Shown here in pieces: positions 1-13,600 of a stretch of DNA of 64,000 bases. Under the pieces are notes generated by a model. It saw nothing but the letters and a program-made list of their open reading frames with translations, searched no databases and was not told the origin of the DNA. The position numbers were made by a program, and so were the translations under genes. Positions within the stretch are counted from its first letter, which is position 1. Every line of letters starts with the position of its first letter. This stretch comes from Cenococcum geophilum 1.58 (taxonomy: Eukaryota; Ascomycota; Dothideomycetes; Gloniales; Gloniaceae), in the NCBI GenBank assembly GCA_001692895.1, contig KV748258.1:62001-126000 (forward strand), read 5' to 3'.

Positions 1-1697
1 CAAACTAATAGCTAAGCCATCTTCTAACACGTAGTAGGAAACGCCAACTATTGCGCTACCTACGCAAATACTAGCAGGGAGGCCTGTTCCTACTTCAATG
101 CAGTAGTAAAGATATTATAGCCGATATTGGCGCGGGATAAAGGATGCTGTAATCTCGGCTATAGAGAGGGGCTAAGAAAGGGGGTCTATAGAGCTAAGGA
201 ATTTAACTTCGGAGCTAGCTCTTCCCGTTACTCTATATTAAGCATCTAAAAACCAAGTTAATTTAGCTACGCGGCGCCACAATTCTATAAATACCCTAGA
301 GGGCTAAATAGAGAGCCTTACTAATAAAGAAGTATCTAGTTAAGTCCAGACTTATACTAGGGCGCAGTATAACAATGCGTTACTTAACTTATTGGCAAGG
401 TAGTAAGGTTATAATTCTATAGGGAGTGTTTAGGATCCTAACTATTAAATTTAAGGGCGGTAAAGAAGAATAAAAGAGCGCCTAATATCCTGGGGAGGAA
501 TTTAAAATACGCAGTTTCTGCCCCTAAATCCTAAACACTTGGCCCTAAGTATTCCGTCCGTTAATTTATAGCATTAACAATAAGTAATGCAGAGACGATT
601 AATAACATATAGAGCGACTTGGAGATCTTAAGTGGCCTAGAAATTTTAAGCGATACTAAAATAGGTAATAACGAACGCCCTTTAGGAAGTAGGAGAGCAT
701 CGCATATAAGTTTCCTTTTATTGTCTGTTAGTGATTTAATATTTAAGAGCATCTGCCTACTTATATATTATCGTTCCTAGGAACCTAAGATAAATAATAT
801 ATCCAAACAGAATAGGGGTTCTACCTATAGCGTGGAGGCTGCTATCTTAACATTTATAAGAGATATTAGAATAGTAAGTTGCAGACTATTAAGGATAGTA
901 AGTGACAGCACCTACTGCTAATTGCGGTAAACTTACTCTTATAGCTGTTGTTAAGAGATATACGGACGGTCTCTAAATAAAGTATAACGATCTTTAAGGC
1001 AGAGTCTTCGTACTTAAAACGGCAGAATATAGTCTATAGGTAAAGGAGCTGCGTAACGAAATTTCTTAAAGAAGAAGAATAGATACCGTAGACGGTATCA
1101 AAAAAATTAAGGAGGAAGCACTAAGTTAAAATATAGGTGTGTGGAAATTTAAGAACATAATAATAGGATACGCATTATACTTAGTTAAACAACTGTTCTT
1201 GTGAATTAATGTATATTCTAAAAAAGTTCAAGAATATAGCTAATTAAAAACTTACTCTATTAAGACCAATTTTGCCTTTTATATTAAGATAAGAAGACAA
1301 AGTTAGGTTTAATTAAGCTATTAGTCCAAGCTCTAATAAGAGCCACATTAGGCGGAGTCTATATTAATCTATCCTAGCTTAGTATTACGTGTAAAGCATC
1401 TAACCTTCTTAATAGATAATTCGAAATAAAATATAAAGTAGTTTATATAAAACTTTAATATGCCCAGAATAACAATATAAACTCCAATACATTTATAGAT
1501 TAATTATAAAGGAGACTTGTTCTATTAATTGCCTTTTACTTTCTAAATTGCGTAAAGCACCTAATATACCTCTTTACTAGCGTCCCTCCAATCTTCTTTA
1601 CCTTTTGTAATCTTATTAAGTATTAATATTAGGACAATTTTGAATTAATAGCCTACCCACTGGCCTTATATAAGGTTGCTACTATTATAGTTTATAG
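1..1697. other. AT-rich degenerate DNA, host of Gypsy element 1
   Basis: No intact gene is visible. On the minus strand between about 1690 and 540 there are long stretches that read as protein interrupted mainly by TAA/TAG, which suggests a RIP-mutated coding region, but I do not recognise the family. The stretch continues beyond the Gypsy insertion (7887-8057) and the Copia insertion (from 14,039), so it is probably one old locus hit by both elements. Confidence 0.5.
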
Positions 1698-1908
1698 TGT
1701 AACGGCGCTATCGCACGTTACCTGCCATATTCTGCCATATTCTGCCGACCTACGATTGGCCCGCCTAAAGCTAGCGCCTTGGCGGCTTACCCTATATATT
1801 TATTTACATCGGTCCTAGCAACCCCTTTTCCTTCTCTTTAGCTTAGTATCTTTGTAATATAGCATTCGTTCAAGCTTCGGTTTAGAGGCATTTATTTAAG
1901 CCGTGATA
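1698..1908 (+). repeat. 5' LTR of Gypsy element 1
   Basis: 211 bp, same length as the 3' LTR at 7676-7886; differences seen by eye are transitions. It contains short tandem copies of an ATATTCTGCC-like motif near its start, and the same motif recurs just downstream of the pol relic near 7371-7400. Confidence 0.95.
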
Positions 1909-2138
1909 TTATACTAAGCTCTCCCTACCTTGCCTAGGAAGGCCTTAATAATATCCCACCCTAAAGAAACTTCGTCTGTAATAATGTATTAACGCACTAT
2001 ACTTAGACACCAAAACAACTCTACATTGCCTAGGAAGGCCTGGATAATATCCCACCTTATAAGCTAGATAGGACTAGACCTGTACCCCTAGAATTAAAAC
2101 TAAAGCGTACGATACCGATAAACCTTAGGAAGCTAATA

Positions 2139-5100
2139 ATGGCACCTAAAGTAAGCTTATCTAAGAGAGCTGCCTTTACCTAAGAGGAACCTAAGATCCA
2201 ATTGGGATTAGAAATTAAAGATAATAATAATGTCGTAGATATATGCGAGCAGATTCACGCCCTTACAGCCAGCTAGGAAGCCAATTGTCTTAAAGCGAGA
2301 AATATATAAGAGACCCTATAAGAGATCCTAGAAAGCCTTGCGGCCCTATAAAATAGCCCGGCTTTCCCTTCTTAAAGCCCTAGCCGACCTATTTACTCTA
2401 CTAAATGCGATATACTAGGGAGTACGGATATAATAACGAAGCAATTAAAGTCCGTTAAGCTCCCTAACCCCCTACTATTGTCTAACGGGATAAACCCTAC
2501 CTTTAAGAATTAGAGGATTTAAGTATAAGGAAAGCTCCGCGTTAACTATAACTATTTTCTTTCTAAAGAAGCTAAAATGCTCTACCTCTTTAGTTGAACT
2601 ACTGGGGACGCCTAACGGTACCTTTAAGCCAAGTTTAAGGACGACTCCCCTATCTAATTTATATCTATTAACGAGATAATACGGCACCTAGCGGCTATCT
2701 ATATTAACCCAAATAAAGTATAGGATACCCGTTATAACTATAATTACCTAATAATAAAACCGAACCAACCTTTTACTAAATTCTAGACTTAATTCCTATA
2801 CCTTATAGGAGAAGGCCAGGTTCCCCTTAAGAACTACTAATTAGACCTATACAATAAGCTAACAATCTAGCTATAAGAAAAGATCGCTATAACCTTAAAT
2901 AACCTACTAACCTATAAAAGACTTACAGCTTATTACCTATTATTAGACTTAGAACTAAAGCGGATTAACGCCCGCCCTAATTAGCAGAAGCGACTCTATA
3001 ACAATTGGAACTCGCTAGCTATACCTATAGGAGCTAGAGTAGGAAGATAAGTTACGACTGCTTTTATACTAAAGGCGGTTATAACTACGCACTAGTAAGC
3101 CTCACCTAACTAGCTATATACCACGCCATTAACTAATATTTGCCGTAATACTCTAATTAACCCTGCCTTGGCTATATGCTTTAACTATAATAAATAAGGT
3201 TACTTTGCCTTATCCTGCCTAGAGCTAAAGGATATAGGCAATATTAAGGAGATAGAGGAAGGAGAAATATCTAATAAGTTAGGAAAAGAAGAACCCTAGG
3301 GAAAGACTCCCCCCTAGGGTACCCTATTAATCTTAAAGAGATTAATCTTAGTTAGTTAATAGGTGGAAAGCATTTTATAGTTCTATATATAGTATTTTAA
3401 AATGGATATAGAGTTAATATAACCGCCCTTATTAATACTAGAGCAAATAGCTTCGCCTTTATAAATACTACCTATATAAATAATGTTGCTAAGTTTCTAA
3501 ATGTAGAAGCTATCTAACTAGAGAAGCCTATTTAGGTAAAGGGCTATAACGGCTAAGCCGGTTAGCCCGTTATTTACGTCTTAAAGTTATATATCGCTCT
3601 TAACGGACGACGCCAATACAGTATCTCCTTTTATATCCTAGACCTAGGGTCCTATAATATAATCCTTAGACGAAAATAGATATTCTATTTTAATATTTGG
3701 TTAAATATATAAAAAAGACGGTTTGTCTGGCTGGAGGATAGACTAAGGTTACCCTTCTTTATTAGGGAGATCTAAACTAACCGTAAGACACTAGCCGTAA
3801 GGGCTAACCCTACCTACTAGTAGGATGTCCGGGCCCGTGACCTAGCCTTTACCTAAGAGGACGCCTATTGCGAAGCTAGAAAGAACTCCGTATTAATAAA
3901 GATACTCTCCTAAAGCGCTATATTTGAAGAGGACTCTACGTACGGAAGCGGGATAGATAATAATATAGATAACGTCTAAATTATATAGATCTAACTGTTA
4001 TAGAAAAGAACGTATTAATAGGATATAAGGGATAACCTCTGAAAGATGCAATAGGAGCTAAAAGGAGTAACAATAACGCTAGTACCCTAGAAGTTCCTAA
4101 AGTTATATACGCCCCTATTATTAATTAACCCCCCTACTATAGATATCGCCGTAATTAGTGCTGTAGTGTTCTACTTTAATATATACTAGAAGGATAATAA
4201 GGTCTTTATAATAAGCCTATATAAGATTAACTAAATTATTAATAACAGAGAGGAAAGGCTAGATGAGGAAACCAATGAGGAACTAGTTAAACGCCTCCTT
4301 CCTACTATTTATATAGGCTATAAGGATACATTCTTAAAGGCGGCCTTAGATAAGTTACCCCCCTACCAGACATATAATTATAAGATTTAATTAGAGGCCA
4401 ATAACTTACTAGGCTATAGCCCCCTTTACTATTAATTAATAGATAAGCTAAAAGTAATAAAGTAGTACTTAATTAACAACCTAGATAAAGGGTTTATTAA
4501 GCTAAGTTAAGCCCCTTTTACTTCCCCTATCCTATTCGTAAAAAAGCCTAATAGAGGCCTTTGTTTTTATATTAACTATTAAAAGCTAAACGCTATTACT
4601 TAAAAGGACTAGTATCCTATTCCTTTAATTAATAAAACCCTTATACGTCTAAGCTAGGTAAAGATCTTTACTAAACTTAATATCTGCTAAGCTTTCTACC
4701 AAATTAGGATAGACCCTGTATTTAAAGATTTAACAACGTTCTATACCCGCTATAGTTCCTATAAATATAAAGTTCTTTTTTTTGGACTAATAAACGGACT
4801 AGTTATGTATTAAAGGTATATAAATAACATTCTTTTTAATTACCTTAATAAATTCTGCACGGCATACCTAGACGATATTCTTATATACTTGGATGATAAA
4901 CTTAAGCATTAAGTTTATATTAAGAAGGTCCTAGAGAAACTACGGAATATAGGCTTATAAGTTAATATTAAGAAATATAAGTTTAGGGTAAAACGTATAA
5001 AATATCTTGGGTTTATTATAACTATAGAAGGAATTAAGGTTAACCCTAAGAAGGTAGAGGTAATCTATAACTAGAAGCCCCCTTATATAGTAAAAGGAAT

Positions 5101-7360
5101 TTAGTTTTTTTTTAGTTTTTATAATTTCTACCGCTAGTTTATCTGTAACTATGGAATTATGGTAAAACCTCTTATATAACTAACTAGGAAGGATACGCTT
5201 TTTGTTTTTAATAATAGCTATATAGAGGCCTTTAAAGAGGTAAAGAATTGGCTTATCTCTTCCCTAATCCTTTATTACTATAACCCGGACCTTAAATTAA
5301 TGCTAGAAATAGACGCCTCTAATAGGGTTATAGTGGGAATCCTATTACAGTTATATCTAGACGGTGAATAGTACCCTATAGCTTTCTTCTTAAAGATAAT
5401 AGACCCGGCTAAGTGTAACTATAAAGTATACGATAAAGAAATGCTAGCTATTATTTAATTACTCTTCTAATAGTGTGTAGAGCTTAAAGGTATAAACTCC
5501 CGGATTAAGATATATATAGATTATAAAGCCCTAAAGTACTTTATAACTATAAAGCAGCTTATAGAGTAATAAGCCTAGTAGGCTAAAATACTCTCCTAAT
5601 TCTTTTTTATAATTATATATTATTTTAGTAAGTAAAACTTTAAGGCTAATACCCTAACCTAAAGAGAATAAGATATAGGACCTTAGGATAAGCTAAAGAC
5701 CTAATATTAGACGCGCGCTTTCCTCTATTTAGAATAGCTTGACCTACGGATTCTTAAGGAGCTAGACTTCTAGTAAAACGAGCTAGCACTAATAGAGGAG
5801 TCCTTAGATAAGCTAATAGGGCTAATTAACTGCCTTTTAACTGCAAATTGTATGGCTAATGCCCTAAGGGCCCTTTGTAAATAAGCCGTAAAAGGAGACC
5901 CTGATTTTAAGACGGAGGAAGGATTATTCCTATACCAGGAGCGGCTTATAATTCCTAATGTTAATAATCTACGGACTAAACTAATCCGCGAAGCTTATTA
6001 CTAAGTTTCTATGGCACACCCTAGTAAGAATAAGACCTGTAAAATTATTAACTACCGCTACTACTAGCCGAGAATAGTTGTGGATATTAATTAATATATA
6101 TAGAACTGCGAAGACTGCTAAAGAGCTATAATCCTATGGGATAAAACCCTAGGACTACTTAAGCCACTCCCGATATTAAAGCGCCCTTAGTAGTATATCT
6201 TTATAGACTTTTATAAACTACCTAGGGACCGTAATGAATATGATATAGTTATGGTTATAGTTAACTGCTTTAGTAAACGCCCGTTCTTAATTCTATGTTA
6301 TAAGAACATTAATGCTAAAGAGGTAGCCTAGCTATATGTCTATTACGTCTACCAAATCTATAGACTACTAAATACTATTATGTCCGATTATAGGCTATAG
6401 TTTATATCAGCCTTCTAAAATAAGTTTACCTAGATCCTAGGCATTAAGCTAAAGCTTTCTATAGCTTATTACCCTTAAATAAACGGTTAGATAGAGATTA
6501 TAAATTAGTACCTAGACTAGAGGCTTAGGCCCTTTATTAACTATTTCTAGGATAACTAGTCTAAACTACTACCCTTAATGGACTACGCGCAAGCAACCCT
6601 ACCCTATAACTCTACAGGGTTTGCCCTAATTTAGCTAGAAATAGGATACTTACCCCATATAAGCTTTAACTAGAAAAGGCTAGAAGAACCCTAGACTATA
6701 TAAGAGAAGCTATTTTATGCTAAGGCCTAATAGTACGCCAAATAATTAGAGGAGGTTTGGACGGTAGCCCGCGAGAACCTAGAAAAAGCTTAGAGGTTAA
6801 TGGAATAGCAGGCGAACAAACACCGTTAAGAGCCCAATTTTGCTCCTAGTAATATAGTCTGGGTTATAATAAGGAATTAGAGGACCGAACAACCCAGCCG
6901 TAAGCTAGACTACTAGATAGTAGGACTATATAAGGTTTTTAAGAAGATAGGTAACTTGTATAAGATAAAGCTCCTAGACTTAATTAGGGTTTACCCTATC
7001 TTCTTACTAGATAAGTTATGGAAAGCTATAAACAATTTATTGCCTAGATAAAAGAATAAGCCTCCCCTACTAGTTTAAGTAAACGGTAATAACAAATAGG
7101 AGGTTAACGAAATACTGGCCTGTAAGATAGTATAGGGAGCGCTAAAATACCGTGTCTAATGGAAGGGCTACAATCCTAACCTAACCTAGTATTCTACGTG
7201 GAACTTTATAGGCTACCCCTAGAAGCTTAAAGAATTCTATAACTAATACCCTAATGCGCCTAGACCCCTAAAGTACCTAAATAAATAGATAGAATGCTGG
7301 TATAATAAAGATAATAAGTTACCGGAAGAATATAGGGACAAAAACGCCTTAAAGCCCTAA
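2139..7360 (+). pseudogene. gag-pol relic of Gypsy element 1
   Basis: Read through its many TAA/TAG codons, this stretch gives a Gypsy polyprotein. A probable ATG lies at 2139. A CCHC zinc-knuckle remnant lies near 3175-3220, with one Cys now Tyr. The RT active site reads Tyr-Leu-Asp-Asp-Ile-Leu at 4865-4882. RNase H begins near 5275 with an Ile-Asp-Ala-Ser core. Integrase core text (Asp-Phe-Tyr-Lys-Leu-Pro) lies near 6205-6300. A chromodomain at about 7110-7340 has the Trp-Lys-Gly-Tyr-Asn-Pro signature and would have targeted integration to marked heterochromatin. Nearly every stop can be explained by CAA/CAG/CGA/TGG codons mutated C to T or G to A. It is certainly a relic; exact end points are approximate. 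Confidence 0.9.
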
Positions 7361-7431
7361 TACAGCTATCTACCAAATTCTGCCATATTCTGCCGTTTTC
7401 TGCTAGTACCGTAAAATTTTAGATGTTTAGG

Positions 7432-7454
7432 AACTTTAACCGCCGGTTAAAGTT
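7432..7454. repeat. Perfect hairpin downstream of pol, Gypsy element 1
   Basis: Inverted repeat with 11-bp arms (AACTTTAACCG) around a single C. The same hairpin, with the same flanking ATCTAATTAG, occurs at 32,994-33,016 in Gypsy element 2, at the same place relative to the chromodomain. Confidence 0.9.
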
Positions 7455-7675
7455 ATCTAATTAGTTAGATCCGTGCCAAGACTTTTAGCGGCTACTCTTT
7501 CTGGCCTAGTGCTTCTACTTAGCCCACAATCGCCCTTTATACTTAGTTAGGACGGACTTATATCCCCTTTATCTCCTTATCTCATATTTTTGTAATCCTA
7601 CATTTATAAGCCTAGTGCTACCCTATTTTTTCTAACTAAGCCTAAGGGCAGGCTTTCTTTTAAAGAAGGGGGTGA

Positions 7676-7886
7676 TGTGACGGCGCTATCGCACATTACC
7701 TGCCAAATTCTGCTATATTCTGCTGACCTGCGATTGGCCCGCCTAAAGCTAGCGCCTTAGCGGCTTACCCTATATATTTGTTTACATTGGTCCTAGCGAC
7801 CCCTTTTCCTTCTCTTTAGCTTAGTATCTTCGTAATATAGCATTCGTTCAAGCTTCGGTTTAGAGGCATTTGTTCAAGCCGTGATA
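7676..7886 (+). repeat. 3' LTR of Gypsy element 1
   Basis: 211 bp, directly preceded by a purine-rich tract and followed by the TATAG target duplication. It is slightly less mutated than the 5' copy. Confidence 0.95.
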
Positions 7887-8057
7887 TATAGAGACTAATG
7901 TATTTTAAGACCAACAAATATATAATATTGCCGTATCTCTAAGGCTTTATAAATTCCTATCTAGGTCCAACTCTTTTATACTACTATATTCGCCAAATAT
8001 ATACTCTTAACTAGTTAAGTTAAGTAAGACATATTATTAATCGGAAGGAAAAGATTC

Positions 8058-8277
8058 TGTATAATTACAGCACCTGTTATACCAAACGCGTACTTACGCG
8101 TTTGGTGCACCAACTACTTATATACTGACTAATTAGGGGGGAGGCGCGTCAGTATATAGACCACGTAGTCTACCTCAATAGAATTGAAAGTTACCACCAT
8201 CTAAACAAGCATACAATACTATACGTATTTCGTGCCCCTGGATACGACTCACTCATGCTATTAAATTAGTACGAACA
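8058..8277 (+). repeat. 5' LTR of the Copia element
   Basis: 220 bp. It contains a perfect 12-bp palindrome (ACCAAACGCGTA, two-base gap) at 8081-8106, repeated unchanged in the 3' LTR at 13842-13867. Confidence 0.95.
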
Positions 8278-8500
8278 CTGATCAGTAAGCGCGTACAGAT
8301 CAGCAATCACTTAACACCTCCCCCCAAGCGATACACGACAGCGACCACCTATTTAAATCCTAGTACGACCTGCTGAAAGGTTAGAAGTTGGGGATTACAG
8401 ACTATTACCAACTCTATATACTTATTTAAGTCTTAGTACGGTTTACCGGAAGTTTATAGACGCGAATACAGACCTTTACGGAACTTTTTACCCTCCTGCG

Positions 8501-8601
8501 AACTATTACGGACCTGTTAATTACCTTTACGGACCATTATAAGACCTCTCAAACTATTACGGACCTGTTAATCGATTTTACGGACCGTTATAAGACCTCC
8601 T
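8501..8601 (+). repeat. Two tandem copies of a 51-bp unit in the Copia leader
   Basis: Unit 1 starts at 8501 and unit 2 at 8552. Both run from AACTATTACGGACC to TTATAAGACCTC with a few substitutions, and each contains the TTACGGACC motif twice. This lies in the untranslated leader before gag. Confidence 0.85.
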
Positions 8602-8759
8602 CTACCCGCTACAAGCTACTACTACCCGTTACAGCTTATATAGATATACTACGCTATATAATATAGCAGATATAAGCAAGTAAATTGACGAAGGTCAAAA
8701 GAAGTGGAGTTAGGGAGTCGACCTTACGTCTGCAAACGGCGTTAACGACTATATTAATT

Positions 8760-11700
8760 TCAAAATCCTTAAATACGGATACTTTAAGCTTCTAAACGAC
8801 GATCTATGGGAATAATATAAGGAAGACTTTGCGGACTTTATAGAAGCTATCTTTAAGACTTATAACCTTATAGCTACCCGCAACCTACGAACCCTCCTAC
8901 GTAACTAAGGTGTATAGGTTAAAAAGGATAGGCGAGTTACTATTGCATAGTCTCTGTATAACACACTACGTAAGGAGGACTAAACGGAATAGACTAAAGA
9001 GCAGATCTTAAACCATATTAAAACCAGCGGACTCTTTGCCTCCTTTAAACTTAATAGGATCTCNGGTCTTATNNACNACCNATTTAACTAAATTCGTCCT
9101 ATAGACTAAAGAGATCTTAGAATTAATCTTATGGGCTAAAACACACCTAGTACTTAAGTTATGGACCATAATACCCCCGCAAACTAAAATACGGACTAAA
9201 ACCCTTCCGTTACTTAAGTTACAGATCCGCAAACCACCTAAGTAAAGACCTATGGTAAGGAGCTAGCTAACCTAGCTAAGCTCTATACCGACAAATCTAA
9301 GTACAGCGGTGAAAACGATAACTTTGACTTTAAACTAACTATTTTTACGGACCTCTGTCAGAAGGCTGATATTCCTAAATAGGAGTTTAGCTAAGCCTAT
9401 TCTACTATACTGCGCGGCCTAGCCCTTAACCACTATTACACTAACCTTAAGAGTAACCCCCTTGGTGTTCCCTTTAATAAGCTATATAAAGCTATACACA
9501 ACTACTTTAAAGGGCCAGAATATAAGCGTGACATCCTTACACAATAGAATACGATTAAGTTACGGACCGTAATTAATAAGAACACCGAAAAATCGACTAT
9601 AGAGTACCTGTAAATTCTTATTAAAGACCTTCGGCACCTATAGCACGGCCTTAATGCTAAGCTTTAAATAGACGACTTCCTATATAATAAACTTATTATA
9701 GCCTGCCAGGAAGTGGAACCCTATAAATATGCCTGTTATAAGCCTGCAGACATCTTAACTGGCCTCATTAACAATTTACGGTCCTCTATTATAATATACG
9801 AAGTTTTAAACCCGCTAGGTAGTACTTAAGCCTTTATTACGGACCTATAAAACCTGTAAACTAACTTAGATGCCTACTTTACGGACCGCCGCTACCGCTA
9901 GCAGTACCTGTACCGACTAAGTCCTACCTATAACCCCCGCAGCAACTCCCGTATAAAAGTATACCCCTATAGACAAACCAGCTAAAAGTGCTTCGTATAT
10001 GGTAAGGAAGGATATTAGTCCATAAGGTATACCTAGGAAGAACATAATAGGTCTAAGAAGAGATTTAATAAACGGATTAACTAGTTTATCTTAGAATACG
10101 AAGGAGAGGAAGTAGAGGAGTCCCTTAATAAGTTAATGGAAGCCCTTATAATTAACTTTAACTTAGATACTTAGGAATAGGAGACCTTAGAGATGTTTCT
10201 AACTACTTTTAGACCTTTTACGGACAGCCAAGCCTTTAATATTACAACTATATTAGCCGACTGCTCCTTTATACACTTAATTATACCTAAAAACCAACCC
10301 GTAAGTATACCTATTAAACCCGTTATAGATGTTACGGACTATAAATAAGACCTATTTGTATATATTACTATAGAACGCTATACCCCCAAAGAATTCTATA
10401 GTGTTATAATTAATATAGGTGCCTCTAAGAAGTCTACTATAGGTTATAGATAATACCTTATATATAAGACTACCGTAAACAATAATACGGATATTGATAC
10501 TATGCAAACTAGGGCCGTAAATGTCTAATTTGGCATTGGCTTAACCGCATTAATTAGATTAGTTATAGTTAAGACCCTAATTGGCTTAGTTAACTTCTAT
10601 ATAGTAAAAGTAGACACCCCTTTCTTACTTTACCTTGCGGATATGGATAGGTTATAGGTTTACTACAACAATATTACGGACACCCTAATTGGCCCCGTAA
10701 CTGCCCTAGGAAGTAAGTATGTTACCCTACTAATTATATGACGATTCGGACACCCGTTCCTTATATAGGGAGAGACTTTATGGACCTATATTTAGGAATC
10801 TTTTAACTATAACCCGTGTTACCTTACTAGTACTGAAATCCACCGCCTATACCGCCGTTTCGGCTACCTGTTAGCCGAAAAGCTGTATAGAGTTCTTAAA
10901 CGCTCTGGACACGACGACGTTAATAAGAAGGCAATTGACCACCTAACTAAATACTGCTCCTACTGCCAGAAATACGGACGTTTCCTAGGCCGATTTAAGT
11001 TTATACTTTATAAGGATTTTGACTTTAACCACTTAGTATACATAGACATTATGTATATTAACGGCAGCCTAGTACTATATATAATTGATAAGGTAACCTA
11101 CTACTAAGCCGCCCGTTAGTTGTAAAATATATCTATAAAGTATACTTGGGATATTTTACGGACCTACTGGATTGATACGTACGTTAGACCTCCTAAGTAT
11201 ATTACCCATAACGCTGGTAGGAACTTTATTAGTAAGGAATTCTAGTAGTATACTATGGCTATAGCTATATTAACAAAAGCTGTTCTAGTTAAGGCGTATT
11301 AGTCCGTTAGGCTTATTAAGCGAGCTTACCTAGTTTTATAGAGAGCTTACTAGATTATTACGGACGAATGTAAGGATATCTAAAAGGAACTAGCTCTATA
11401 GATGGCCGTTAAAGCCGTTAATAACACCGCTGGCCCTAACGGACTAGTACCTACTCTATTAGTCTACGGAGCCTACCTAAGGATGAGTAATCTAGACCCT
11501 CTTACCCCATTTATTACGGAACGAGCAGCTATAATATAGAAGGTAATAGCCGAAATAGTTAAACTACGGGCCAAATAAACTATTAATAGCGCTCTGCACT
11601 ACCGTAACGGGCCAGATATAACCTTAGTTTATGACCTCCCGCTTAATTCTGAAGTCATTGTATGGCGTAAAAGCGGTAAGTGGACCGGACCTTACCGTTT

Positions 11701-13600
11701 ACTAGCTGTAGAAAACGAAACGTGCTGCGTATAACTTCCTAGCGGACTAACTAACTTTAGAAGCACGTCCGTAAAACCCTATTTTTGGTCTAAGAACACC
11801 CGTAACGTTAAACTAGATAAACTGGAAGCACCCACTAAACTAAACAAATAGAAAGTACCTACTGAACTAGACGAACCGGAAGCACCCCTACCCATTTTAG
11901 AAGTCCCCTGGAAACCTACTAAACCTACCATAAAGCGTGGTTAAGGGCGCCCCTAAAAGCACCCCGTAACTAAAAACCCTGTAATAGAGAATTACCTAAC
12001 CTCTGTAGGAATATCCGTAAGGTAATCTCCGCCTATAGATATATTAGTTTTAGTATAGGAAACCCCTTTTACGGACTTATGACGCAAAGAGATTAACGGA
12101 CTACTTAAAAAGGGCGTCTTTAGAGTTATAATAGAGAGAGACGTTCCGTAAGGTGTCCGTATATTTAACTTACGCTTTATTAACGAAATTAAGCACCCTA
12201 GTACTAACAAAGCTTTTAAAAAATTAAGGCTTATTATATAAGCCTACAACGACTAAGGAAAGAACTTAGTCCTTACGCAATCGCCTATGATTTAACGAGT
12301 TAGCTAACGGATTATACTTGCACTTACGCTGGGGCTATAGTAAACTAAACCCGTAGCCCTTTACTTACGGGACATCTTATAAGCCTACGTGTAGTCTAAT
12401 ACTTACCTAAGTAGGGACATCTTTATATAACTACCCTTTAAGCTTAACTTAGAATTAGGAATAATTTTATGGGTTATAAAACCCCTTTACGGAGTGCCAA
12501 AAGCTAGAAATTATTGGTTTAAGACGTATTACTAGCATTATATTAGTAAACTCAAAATGGAATAGTTGACCTATAACCCCTGCCTCCTATATACCCCATT
12601 AAACGGCTTTAGTATTATTGGACTCTAAACAAACGATACCCTCTTTTTAGTAGACTAGACTTTTGCGGACGCTAAAGAGACTAAACTATAAGAAGCTAAG
12701 TTCCTAGTAAAGCCGCGAGAGTAGTTAACTAAGTAGACCCTAATTAAGTTTAATAGAGGCTTAATTATATAAAAGGGTAACTTAATCTAGCTAACTTAGG
12801 AACGCCAAGCTTAAAACCTAAGGCTCGTTATAGTAAAGCCTACGGACCTTACTAGTTCCCACAGAGAGACCTATAAGACCGTAAATACGAAGGACTAATA
12901 CGTTGCATAGTGTATAAGAGGCGCCTATATTGCTATAGTTTGTTAACCTAAATCTACCTATGATTTATCCTTTGCGGCCTAGGTAACAGATTTATAAGAG
13001 GAAAATACCAAGTAGCTTAATAAGCGTATTTAGTAGCAAATTAATAATGCAGTAAGGGGACTTACTTTCGTACCACTAGACCTAAATTCCCTTAGTATAC
13101 TAGTATTTACGGACGCCTCCTTTACTAATAATAGGGACCTATTATCATAAATCGGCTTTATAATTGTACTTATAGACTATAATTAGGATGGAAATATACT
13201 CTACTGGTCTTTAATTAAATGCAAATAAGTAACCCGCAGTATACTAGCTTTTAAGCTATATGCACTAGCTTATGGCTTTAATATAGGAGCCGCAATTAAG
13301 TTAATAATCTAGAAGATCCTATAATTAGAGCAATTACCCCTGGTTCTATGCACCGATTTAAAGTCCCTTTACAACTATATAGTCAAACTAGGTACGACAT
13401 AAGAGAAGAGGCTTATGGTCGACTTAATGTGCTTGCGTCAGGCCTATGAACGACGTAAGATTACGGAGGTCAAATGGATCAGCAGCGGAGACAACCTAGC
13501 GGACGCTATGACTAAGGTAAAGCTGTATCAAGCTCTAAAAACCCTAATTAACACAAATAAGCTTAATCTAAAGGTTATAGAATGGGTGGAACGTGACTAA
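8760..13600 (+). pseudogene. Copia gag-pol relic
   Basis: Stop-riddled polyprotein. Near 11,680-11,800 the integrase C-terminus is visible (Thr-Gly-Pro-Tyr-Arg text). Copia RT follows from about 12,050: the Tyr-Val-Gln-Ser-Asn-Thr-Tyr motif near 12,390, the Pro-Leu-Tyr-Gly-Val-Pro motif near 12,485, and a Thr-Asn-Asp-Thr-Leu-Phe stretch near 12,635. The RNase H core (Phe-Thr-Asp-Ala-Ser) is near 13,110. The last 61 codons (13,415-13,600) are still open and end with the family's Asn-Leu-Ala-Asp-Ala-Met-Thr-Lys block. Gag from about 8760 is only loosely defined. The hexamer ACGGAC (Thr-Asp in frame) is strikingly frequent. Confidence 0.85.

Larger units (their letters stand above)
1698..7886 (+). 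mobile_element. Ty3/Gypsy LTR retrotransposon (chromovirus type), degenerate; element 1
   Basis: Two LTRs of exactly 211 bp (1698-1908 and 7676-7886) flank a plus-strand gag-pol relic. A perfect 5-bp target duplication TATAG lies at 1693-1697 and 7887-7891. The element starts with TG and now ends TA, as expected if the original CA end suffered CpA to TpA mutation. A purine-rich tract (about 7661-7675) precedes the 3' LTR. Domain order gag, protease, RT, RNase H, integrase, chromodomain places it in the chromodomain-bearing Gypsy lineage. No open frame survives, so it cannot encode its own proteins. Confidence 0.95.
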
